Below, one piece after another: positions 11,856 through 20,000 of a stretch of DNA of 34,167 bases; the first letter of the stretch is position 1, and every line of letters begins with the position of its first letter. The DNA lies in the IMG/VR virus record IMGVR_UViG_3300032322_000783, positions 1 to 34,167 of that record; one strand, written 5' to 3'. The stretch comes from a virus. Made by a program: the position numbers and the translations under genes. The notes beneath the pieces were generated by a model. The model saw only the letters and a list, made by a program, of their open reading frames with translations, did not search any database and was not told the origin of the DNA.

Positions 11856-11889
11856 CGAACAAGTGTTTGGTGGGGCGAACAAGTGTTCG
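11856..11889. promoter_or_regulatory. Second pair of SOS-box-like palindromes
   Basis: CGAACAAGTGTTCG (11876-11889) is a full match to CGAACANNTGTTCG; CGAACAAGTGTTTG (11856-11869) misses one base. Centres are 20 bases apart. The pair at 9458-9486 has the same arms with a different two-base centre. Here the sites lie about 200 bases upstream of PL2 in the G/T-rich stretch. Confidence 0.5.
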
Positions 11890-12156
11890 CAAGGGGTGGC
11901 GGGGTCACGGGGGGTCTGCCGAGCCACCCCGACGTATGTGTATGTATAAGGGTTGGTCTGTGTGTTCATTTTTGTGGTTGGGTCACGGGCTGTGTGTCTT
12001 GGGACGTTTTTTCTGCACGGGGAGGGAGGGGGGTGGGGGGATGGGTTTGTGTGTTTGTGATGGTGTCGTGGTGTCACTTCTGTGCTCATGGGCTACTGGC
12101 TACTGGTTCATGTGTTGTGCGTAAGCACACCCCATGTAGTGGCGAGGGGCTATTGG

Positions 12157-12215
12157 CTTGGAGGGGGCTGGTGGCGAGAGGCTACAGGTTTTTAGCCCCC
12201 CCAAGTTCTCTTTTA
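12157..12215 (+). terminator. Possible rightward terminator
   Basis: CTTGGaGGGGGCT (12157-12169) pairs with AGCCCCCCCAAG (12194-12205), leaving one bulged A, across a 24-base loop; TTCTCTTTT follows. The T-tract is interrupted and the loop is long, so strength is uncertain. If real, it would end a rightward RNA made from the non-coding region, or isolate the terminase genes. Confidence 0.4.
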
Positions 12216-12404
12216 CGCCTGAACCCGTCTGTTCTTTATACCGAAAGAAGGCGACCACCATCGGTCCCCTTTTCAGGCCATCTGTCCATGCGGTCTAACC
12301 ATGCTGCCCTCGTCGATAGTTGTGACGAGGAGGAATGTAACCGTGTAGGGTCCGTATTCGCTAAGTTTTTGTGCGTCTCTCGACGTGACGCTGTGAGTGT
12401 AGCA

Positions 12405-12422
12405 GAACAGTGTCCACTGTTC
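12405..12422. promoter_or_regulatory. Palindrome upstream of the terminase gene
   Basis: GAACAGTG-TC-CACTGTTC, a perfect 8+8 palindrome ending 32 bases before ATG 12455. The position suits a repressor or activator site for the late genes, or a leader hairpin. No good promoter consensus was found around it. Confidence 0.4.
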
Positions 12423-12454
12423 CAACATGCGAAAGTGTTAGTCTGTGCGGCAAC

Positions 12455-14431
12455 ATGCCAGCAGGGAGGTCGGGACGCCGACAGATACCGCCACAAGACG
12501 TAGCCCGCTACTGGCAATCACGTGCAGCAGGCATGAGTATACAAGATGCGGCGAAAATTGCTGGCATCCACCCCAACACCGCGTCAGGATGGGAAGCGAA
12601 ACGACGTAAAGCAACCGCCGAAATCCAGTTGGCTGAGGTAGAGGTCGGTCAGGTTCGCAAAAAGCAGGGTGGTGTACAGGCGGAGCAGTGGAAACATGCG
12701 ATGGATGTCGCAGATTTGCCACCTGTTATCCCCTACGAGCGTCTCAGCCCAGAGGCGCAGAGGGGTTGGGATGATTTTGATTACTTCCGTCGACGCTATT
12801 TGGGTCGTGTTCCTAGCCCGTGGCAGGTTGATGCCGCATACAAGATTGTGAAGATGTTGGAATCACCTGAGAAAGAGTTCATTCTCATCAACTGTCCCCC
12901 AGGAGCAGGTAAATCGACGCTGTTTCACGACTTTGCGTGTTGGATGATTGTACGGAACCGCAAGATTCGTGTGCTTATCGGTTCGGCTACGCAGACGTTG
13001 GCGAAGATGTACTCGCGTCGTATTCGTGAGACGTTGGAACGTCCGTTTCCTTTGCATCCTGACCCGATTCTTGTGGAGAAAGGGTTGGCTATCAACGCCG
13101 AAGGCTGCTTGTCTATCGACTATGGGCGTTTCAAACCGTCATCGAGCGGTGCGTTGTGGCGTGCCGAGGAGTTCATCGTCGAGCAAGAAGACTTGTCGGG
13201 TTTGGATAACAAGGAACCTACGGTGTCGTCGTATGGTATTGACTCAGAGTTCATCGGTCATCGTGCCGACCTCTGTTTGTTCGACGACGTGGCAACCCCA
13301 GAGAACGCCAAAGAGTCCGTTGCCCGCGACAAACTTTTGGAACGGTGGGATACCGTCGCTGAGGCACGCGTCGACCCAGGTGGCTTGCTGGCTGTCATCG
13401 GACAGCGGTTGGGGCCAGGTGACCTCTACGCCCACTGTCTCGCCAAAGTGACTTACGAGGAGGACCCTGACGCGTACGACGGGTCCGACGTCACCGACGT
13501 TTCCGACGTCCAAGAACCAGAAAAAAAATCCAAGTACACCCACTTTATTTACAAGGCTTACTACGAAGAATTGGATACGGGCAGGGAATCTAAGAAAACT
13601 ACTGCACCACCATGGCCCAACGGACCACTCCTCGACCCGTACAGGTTGTCGTGGAAAGACCTGTCGTACCTAAAACACTCAACACCAGCCAAGTTCCAAG
13701 TCATCTACCAACAAGAGGACATGGCGCAAGGAAACTATCTGATTGAACGCGTTTGGGCTACAGGTGGCATGGGACCCGACGGTGTGCTGTACCCAGGGTG
13801 TATCGACAATGACCGCAGACCTGGATACATCCCATCCAATTTGGAGCCGCCAATCATTTCGGTTGCATCCGTAGACCCGTCACCCACAAACTTTTGGGCT
13901 ATCCAATGGTGGCTCTACCAACCCAAAACCAATCTGCGTTATTTGATTGACTGCGAACGAACCAAACTTACCGCTGAGGAACTACTTGGTTTTGATACCT
14001 CTAGCCGAGAGTACGGCGGCATAATGGAGATTTGGCAAAACAGGTCGTTCGATATGGGCTACCCCATCAGCCACTGGATAGTCGAAGTCAACGCCGCCCA
14101 ACGCTTCCTCCTCGCCCACGACTTCGTTCGCAAGTGGCAAGCCCTTCACGGGGTCAACGTCATCCCTCACACAACCTCCAGAAACAAACTAGACGAAAAC
14201 CTCGGCGTCGAAGCACTCCTCCCCAACCTGTTCCGCACAGGCCAGATACGGATGCCAACCATGAGAGAAAACTGGAAGACTCTCGCCTTCGTCGAAGAAC
14301 TCGCATCATGGACACCAAACAAAAAGAACGGCACCGACTTGGTGATGGCAGCCTGGTTTGCGATGCTGCACCTGCCAGAGTTGGGTCCTGTGAAGGCTCC
14401 ACCGCGCCTATGGCGCCCTTCGTGGATTTGA
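12455..14431 (+). CDS. terL: Terminase large subunit with N-terminal helix-turn-helix
   Basis: The packaging motor, 658 residues from ATG 12455 (in-frame GTG 12410 lies in the palindrome and is unlikely). Residues 27-46 form a helix-turn-helix (MSIQDAAKIAGIHPNTASGW), as in small terminase subunits. The ATPase has Walker A CPPGAGKST (147-155) and Walker B LCLFDD (273-278). The RNase H-like nuclease has D474 (SVASVDPSP), E544 (WIVEVN) and D628 (GTDLVMA). Full length, with all key residues present. No separate small subunit is visible, so the HTH may do DNA recognition itself. Wobble-base preference changes from G/T to A/C near 13265, inside the gene. Confidence 0.92.
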   Translation: MPAGRSGRRQIPPQDVARYWQSRAAGMSIQDAAKIAGIHPNTASGWEAKRRKATAEIQLAEVEVGQVRKKQGGVQAEQWKHAMDVADLPPVIPYERLSPEAQRGWDDFDYFRRRYLGRVPSPWQVDAAYKIVKMLESPEKEFILINCPPGAGKSTLFHDFACWMIVRNRKIRVLIGSATQTLAKMYSRRIRETLERPFPLHPDPILVEKGLAINAEGCLSIDYGRFKPSSSGALWRAEEFIVEQEDLSGLDNKEPTVSSYGIDSEFIGHRADLCLFDDVATPENAKESVARDKLLERWDTVAEARVDPGGLLAVIGQRLGPGDLYAHCLAKVTYEEDPDAYDGSDVTDVSDVQEPEKKSKYTHFIYKAYYEELDTGRESKKTTAPPWPNGPLLDPYRLSWKDLSYLKHSTPAKFQVIYQQEDMAQGNYLIERVWATGGMGPDGVLYPGCIDNDRRPGYIPSNLEPPIISVASVDPSPTNFWAIQWWLYQPKTNLRYLIDCERTKLTAEELLGFDTSSREYGGIMEIWQNRSFDMGYPISHWIVEVNAAQRFLLAHDFVRKWQALHGVNVIPHTTSRNKLDENLGVEALLPNLFRTGQIRMPTMRENWKTLAFVEELASWTPNKKNGTDLVMAAWFAMLHLPELGPVKAPPRLWRPSWI

Positions 14432-14444
14432 TAACATTTATCTT

Positions 14445-14906
14445 GTGACCCACGAGACCAAAACTTGTAACGGCTGCAAACAAACCCTTCCAATCGAAAG
14501 GTTTAGTCGGAGACTAAACGGGCATCAACATCTTTGCAAACCCTGTCAATCCGTGTACCAGAAAAACTATGTCCGCAAAAAAGACCCAGTTGCTCGCGCA
14601 AAAGCCAATAGAAAATGGCGACTTCTCAAAACTTTTGGAATGTCACCCGAACAATACGACGAAATGCTCGCCAACCAAAAAGGTTTGTGCGCTGTGTGCA
14701 ATCAACCAGAAACTCTTGTGCATCACCTGACCAAACAAACTTCTCCTCTTTCAATCGACCATTGTCATGTTTCGGGTCGAGTGAGACAACTTTTGTGCAA
14801 TCGGTGCAACACCACTCTTGGTAAGGTTGCTGATGACCCCGCCCTTTTGCGCAGGCTTGCCGACTACCTGGAGAAACATTCTGCTATCCTTGCGCAAGAT
14901 GACTAG
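14445..14906 (+). CDS. HNH endonuclease, endonuclease VII-like
   Basis: A 153-residue protein with two zinc parts: C8-x2-C11 and C31-x2-C34 at the N-terminus, then the endonuclease VII-type core C82-x2-C85, SIDHCH (D105, H106, H108), and LLCNRCN (C118, C121, N122), with the helical end DPALLRRLADYL. It sits between terminase and portal, where HNH nucleases often assist packaging, but it could equally be a homing-type insertion. GTG 14445 has no ribosome-binding site, and its codons are more A/T-rich than its neighbours, which favours later arrival. Confidence 0.85.
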   Translation: MTHETKTCNGCKQTLPIERFSRRLNGHQHLCKPCQSVYQKNYVRKKDPVARAKANRKWRLLKTFGMSPEQYDEMLANQKGLCAVCNQPETLVHHLTKQTSPLSIDHCHVSGRVRQLLCNRCNTTLGKVADDPALLRRLADYLEKHSAILAQDD

Positions 14907-14918
14907 ATTTGGAGTCTT

Positions 14919-16673
14919 GTGCGTTCGTTAGACGAAATCGTTGAACTGTATCATCAGCGAAGGCTCGCTGCTGGCCCGATTCACGAACAGATGCGCCGAG
15001 TAAGAGACCTGGCGAATGGCGACGTCATCGTTCCGTTGAACGAGTTAGACCGCAACGCCAAAACCAATGTTGCCAATTTGCTGGTACAAGGGTTGGAACA
15101 GACTTCGATGCGTGTGTCGTCGACAATGCCGAACCCATACTTCCCTCCAGTAAAAGAAGGGTCCGAGAACTCCAAGAAACTTGCACGCATGCGCAAGAAA
15201 GCGATGCTCGGTTTCTGGGATGAGAACCGTATGCAAATGAAGTTGCGTCGCCGCGCACGCCACCTTCTCGCATACTCGTCATCGCCAGTGTTTCTGAAAC
15301 CCGACTTTGTGACGTTGACTCCGAAGTGGCAGGTTCGCAATCCGTTGGATACGTTCGCTGCACCGATGGATGATGACGATGTGGTTCCAGAGAACTGCAT
15401 CTTCACGTCACGCGTCACCGCTTCATGGCTGTTGAAGAACTATGGGGAGTTGGTTTCTAACCAGTTGCGTTTCGGTCGCGTTGATTCCGACTCGCGCTAC
15501 ACCCTCCTTGAGTATGTGTGTGATGATTCGATGCAACTCATCGTGTTGGGTGCAGAAGATAATCCTGAGTTGTCTGCATCCGAGCGTGCAGGGTTGCAAG
15601 CAATCTTGTTGGAGGCTATTCCGAATCGCACAGGTATGCCACTTGCTGTTGTCCCTCAACGAATCACCCTCGATAAACCGCGAGGACAATTCGACGGTGT
15701 GCTCGGCATGTACTACACGCGTGCACGTTTGCAGGCGTTGACCGAAATTGCTATCGAGCGCGGCATCTTTCCCGAGGAGTATTTGATTGCTCGTCCTGGT
15801 GAGAATCCTGAAATCTTGCAGATGGCTGACGGCAAGTCAGGCATCTTGGGTGTTGTCAAAGGTGGCGACATCCAGCAGTTGCAACTAAATCCTGGTTACA
15901 AAACCGACACAGCCCTCGACCGTTTGGAGCGCCAAGAACGTCTTGAAGGCGCGATACCCGCCGAGTTCGGCGGAGAGTCCGCAACCAATATCCGAACTGG
16001 TCGCCGCGGCGAAGCCGTTCTTTCTGCGACCGTGGATTACCGTGTACAAGAAGCACAAGAAATCTTTGCCAACTCGTTACTCCACGAGGATAAAATCGCA
16101 ATCGCATTAGAGAAATCCTATTGGGGTTCTCAACCTAAGACGTTCTTCATGTCTGGTCGTATGACACAGGGACAGGAAACGTACACGCCGATGAAGGTGT
16201 GGCAGACCGACTACCACTTCGTTTCATATTCGGCTGCTGGCACCGACGTCAACAATCTGATTATCGGTTTGGGTCAGCGTCTGGGTACTGGTTTGATGTC
16301 GAAAGAGTCGGCTCGTGAGGCTGACCCGTTGATTTCGGACCCCGATTTTGAGCATGACCGCATCATCGCAGAAGGCGTCGAAGACGCCCTGCTCGCATCC
16401 ATTCAGCAGCAGGCAGCGAACCCGCAAGGCCCATACCAGCCAGAGGACCTCGCCTATTTGACTCGTCTTGTTGTGGAGCAGGATGTTCCGCTGTTTGAGG
16501 CTGTCGCAAAAACTGATGAGCGTGCCCGTCAACGTCAAGCCGAAGCAATGCCGCAGGGTTCCCCTGAGACGATGCCAGGGTTAGCGATGCCAGGTATGGG
16601 TGCTGAGGCACCTGTGGCTGGTCCTGCTGGCGCACCGCCGTTAGATGCTCTACTCGCACAACTCGGGGGATAA
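14919..16673 (+). CDS. Portal protein
   Basis: A 584-residue protein that would form the dodecameric ring at the packaging vertex. The N-terminal part with VRDLANGDVIVPLNELDRN, then ANLLVQGLEQTSMRVSSTMP, is typical of actinophage SPP1/gp6-type portals. A central part follows with FGGESATNIRTGRRGEAVLS, and the C-terminus is Gln/Met/Pro/Gly-rich and probably disordered. The GTG start has TTGGAG upstream. Its place after terminase fits. Assignment from motifs and synteny. Confidence 0.85.
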   Translation: MRSLDEIVELYHQRRLAAGPIHEQMRRVRDLANGDVIVPLNELDRNAKTNVANLLVQGLEQTSMRVSSTMPNPYFPPVKEGSENSKKLARMRKKAMLGFWDENRMQMKLRRRARHLLAYSSSPVFLKPDFVTLTPKWQVRNPLDTFAAPMDDDDVVPENCIFTSRVTASWLLKNYGELVSNQLRFGRVDSDSRYTLLEYVCDDSMQLIVLGAEDNPELSASERAGLQAILLEAIPNRTGMPLAVVPQRITLDKPRGQFDGVLGMYYTRARLQALTEIAIERGIFPEEYLIARPGENPEILQMADGKSGILGVVKGGDIQQLQLNPGYKTDTALDRLERQERLEGAIPAEFGGESATNIRTGRRGEAVLSATVDYRVQEAQEIFANSLLHEDKIAIALEKSYWGSQPKTFFMSGRMTQGQETYTPMKVWQTDYHFVSYSAAGTDVNNLIIGLGQRLGTGLMSKESAREADPLISDPDFEHDRIIAEGVEDALLASIQQQAANPQGPYQPEDLAYLTRLVVEQDVPLFEAVAKTDERARQRQAEAMPQGSPETMPGLAMPGMGAEAPVAGPAGAPPLDALLAQLGG

Positions 16674-17024
16674 ATGGTTCAGCCACAGTTCAAAGGTCAA
16701 ACATACGGTGAGGGTGCCGCACAGGAACGTCGCGTTCAAGCGATGCCAACTGGTGCAGCACCGACTCAGCAGCGTGCACAACAGGCGGCTCGTCGTGTCG
16801 CGCCTGCTGCCCCTGGTTCGTTGACTGCTCCGACTGCTCGTCCTGATGAGCCGATTACTGCTGGCGCACCATTCGGTCCTGGTGTTGGTCCTGTTGCGGC
16901 GGGTATTCCGATGATGTCTCCTGGTGGTGACAATGTGATTGAGGAGTTGAAGGCTATTTATCAACGTTTCCCGAACGATGATTTGGCTGACCTTTTGGAT
17001 TCGTTTATTCGTGAAGGGTACTGA
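16674..17024 (+). CDS. Pro/Ala-rich small virion-associated protein
   Basis: A 116-residue product starting immediately after the portal stop. Residues 1-85 are low-complexity (Ala, Pro, Gly, Gln) and likely disordered; the last 30 (NVIEELKAIYQRFPNDDLADLLDSFI) form a helical unit. Such a disordered arm with a docking helix fits a head-associated accessory protein, but the family is not recognised. Its stop overlaps the start of the next gene. Confidence 0.65.
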   Translation: MVQPQFKGQTYGEGAAQERRVQAMPTGAAPTQQRAQQAARRVAPAAPGSLTAPTARPDEPITAGAPFGPGVGPVAAGIPMMSPGGDNVIEELKAIYQRFPNDDLADLLDSFIREGY

Positions 17025-20000
17025 TGTCCTTCGGGGTGTTGCCAGAAAAGGCTGACGAGGATGTAATCCTTAGCGGGATTGAATCCAAGAACAAGGTTCG
17101 TGAGCAGGCTGCTGCTCTTGCTACACCTGATTTGTCGGCGCGTATCGGACAGATTTATCGTGCGAATCCGTGGATGAAACCTGGTGAGATTCTTGCGTTA
17201 GCAAAAGCGGGTGCATCGGACCAGTTGGTGAACGCTGTGTCTGCGCAGTCGGGTAAGCAGTTGCCGCAACGTTTGGACCCGAATCCTCCACGTAAGAAGA
17301 ATTGGTTTGAACGTAACGTCTATGACCCAATCAAGGCGGCTTCGCGTTACACGTTCGCAACGTTGAATCTTGCTCCCGAGTTGGTGCAAAACGTTTCGTC
17401 ACAACTTTTGAACAGGGACAATCCGCAAGGGTTTGATGGCTGGTTCAAGTCGACGTCGCTCGGCACGATGCTTGCTGCTGCGAAAGGTGAGGTTGACCCT
17501 GCGACTGGTCAGGCGGTTACTTCTGGTGAAGGTTTCTTCATGGGTGGTACCGCTGCAGAGAAACAGTCTGAGCGTGCGCGTCGTGTGCGTGGCACTATCA
17601 ATGGTTCTGCGTGGACGTTGGGTCGTGGTGCGGCAGATGTGGTGTTTGCTCCTGGGTCTAAGCCGTACAACATTTTGTCTGGTTTGGTTGATGCTTCGGT
17701 AGCAATTTTTGCTGACCCAACTCTTTACGGCGGTAAGGCGCTCAAGGCTGCGCGTCTTGAGGGGAAACTCGGATTTTCTGGTGCAGCCATCCCCACCATT
17801 CAGACTGCTGATGAGATTGCGGCGTTCGCCAAAGTTGCTCGCGCAGGCGAACTCGCAGCAGCAGGTTTGTCCGACGGCGAGATGGTCGCATGGAACGCAT
17901 CCAAGTTCCGCAACTGGGTGGAAACAAACGGCAAGGCTCAGCGTCTCGTCAACACGCTTGTTGAAAAGGATGATGCGTACGACATTTTCTCGAACGTGTT
18001 CAAAGGAAAGATTGACATTTCGGAGGCGAATCGTTTAGCGAAAGCCAAGAGCCGAGAAGAAGTGTTGGCAATCATCGGTGAACAAACCAACCGCATGGAT
18101 GCCGAACTGTCTGGCTTGTTCCCAACCGATATCCGCGAAATCGTCAAACGCCGCGAACGAATCCCTGGCTACAACAATCTTCGCAACAGCAAACTGTTGA
18201 CAAAGATGCCAGAAATGGTCATCAAAACTGGAACTAGCCGCGACTCGGTTGCAGCCGTCAACTCGTACGGAAACTACCTGAAGTCCATCGGACTCAAACT
18301 CACCGAAGGTGAAGGCAAAGAGTTCATGCAAGAAGTTATGGAGGTGTTCGCTGACCCGAACGCTGCAGGCTCGGGACGTGTCAACCAAGTGTTCGAAAAG
18401 ATTGTCAAGAAAACCGTCTCCGACGAACTCGGCAAAGGTTTCGGTGCGCTCGTCAAAGCCGACGCTGACGAAGTAGCCAACGAACTTTTCCAACGTGTCG
18501 CCAAAGCACGAGAAGAACTACGCCTCTATCTCATCAACGAAGCAGGCGAAATCGACGACTTCGGCTTGCTGCAATCATTGAAAGACTCAGGCCAACTCGT
18601 ATTCGATGGCGACCTAAACCCTGCGACCCTTGCCGATTTACGTCTCGCTGGCCCAGGTTCGCTTGCCGAACTCGCAGACAAAATCCAAGTCCTACCCGAC
18701 CTGCGTGCCGTACGTCGCGTCACCGCAAACCCGTTCATCCGTCGCGCACTATCCAAGCAAGCCAAGTTCGCTGACGTCCCATCCGCTGCCGCTGTTGCCG
18801 CGGGCGTACCACTCGAAGAAGCGCCACGACAACTCATCCGCGGTGCAGGCAAATCACGTGCCGCTGTCACCGTTGCCGACTATCTGCAAAACGAAGTGTG
18901 GAAACCGCTCACCTTGATGACTGGCGGTTACATCTTCCGCAACATGTTCGACGCCCAAATCCGTATGGCAACCGTTGGCAAAGCAGGATTCTTCAACCAC
19001 CCCATCCGCTACATGCAAATCGTTCTCGGCAAAACCCTGCCAGAAAGTTTCGTTGGTCGTGCCCTCGCCGACGAAGACTACGCCAGAATCGCAGCGAACT
19101 GGGACGAATACACCTCTGACTTTGAAGAAGCGTTGTCGTTCGGGTTGCGTCGCAACATCGACGACCCAGAAGCAACCTACAGGCGTGCCCTTCGCAGCAA
19201 CTCGATGGTCACCGTCAGCAAGGTCAGCAACCGACCCCAATACCTCAAAGGCATGTATGAGGAACTTCGCCGTCTATCGTTGGACCAAATCAACAACGCT
19301 GTCGCCAAAGGTATTCCGACAGAGGAAATTGTTTCCTGGTTGCGCAATAACCAGGACCCGAAAGCCGTCAAAGCGTTGGACAGACTTCGCCGCTATTTGG
19401 AAGGCGGCTTGGATGTTTATGACCCAGGCACCCAACGGATGCACAGCGTTCGTGTTGCAGCAGGTCAAGTAACCGATGACGTGTTGGCACGTTGGATAAA
19501 CCGTCTCGGCAACCCACGAATCGACCTCACCACAGGCGGCGACGAGACACTCCGTTTCGCTGTCGCGCACCGACGCCTCCCATTGGCAACATCAGAAACC
19601 ATTGACCCACGCAATCTGAAAGATGCCGACTTCGTTGCTGGCACACTGCGTCGCGGTGTCGGCTCCGAGGTTCGTCTCGGCGTCGAAAACGGCAAAGACA
19701 TCCGTGGCGTTGTCACCGCAGTAAACAGTGACACTTCATGGACTGTTCGCCGACTCTCAGACAACGACGTATGGGACACTCCACTCGGACAAAAAGAACT
19801 TCAGGATTACATCAAAAAGGTATACGAAACTCGTGGCAACAATCTGCCAAGCAGAGTGAAGTACGCCCCAGAGTTGGGTGAAGCGGACGCGTTGGGCATC
19901 ACGGGTCGACAGAAAGAAGCGTTGCAGTTGTGGAACCGTGGCGTCAACTTCTTCTTCGACAACGCATACGGAACCGCAAGCCGCAAGTTTGAACGCTCCC

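Larger units (their letters stand above)
11576..12454. other. Long non-coding control region (candidate replication origin)
   Basis: About 880 bases between the leftward operon and the terminase gene without a convincing gene. Contents in order: promoter PL2 and its operator; DnaA-box-like pair (11738-11757); hairpin GGCG-gactt-CGCC (11759-11771); GGTAACTT iterons (11774-11808); a strongly G/T-rich stretch on the + strand (about 11808-12120) holding a pair of SOS-box-like sites; a terminator-like hairpin (12157-12215); a hairpin CCTCGTC/GACGAGG (12308-12330); and a palindrome (12405-12422). A weak rightward promoter may exist at TTTACG-N17-TTTATA (12212-12240). ORFs of 226, 119 and 93 codons here have biased, protein-unlike compositions. 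Confidence 0.6.

Noticed and set aside
11730-12089. 119-codon leftward ORF
   Set aside because: Pro/Thr/His-rich translation of the C/A-rich strand, crosses the iterons and DnaA boxes, no ribosome-binding site.
12212-12240. Rightward promoter TTTACG-N17-TTTATA
   Set aside because: Both boxes match the consensus poorly; kept only as a note in the control-region entry.
12410-12454. Terminase start at GTG 12410
   Set aside because: It lies inside the 12405-12422 palindrome and would add an unlikely Cys/Ser-rich 15-residue extension; ATG 12455 is preferred.
11823-12503. 226-codon rightward ORF
   Set aside because: Composition is driven by the G/T-rich strand (many Gly, Val, Cys, Trp), no start signal, runs into the terminase gene in another frame; no domain.
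12236-12517. 93-codon leftward ORF before the terminase
   Set aside because: Would overlap the terminase start on the other strand, lacks a ribosome-binding site and any motif.
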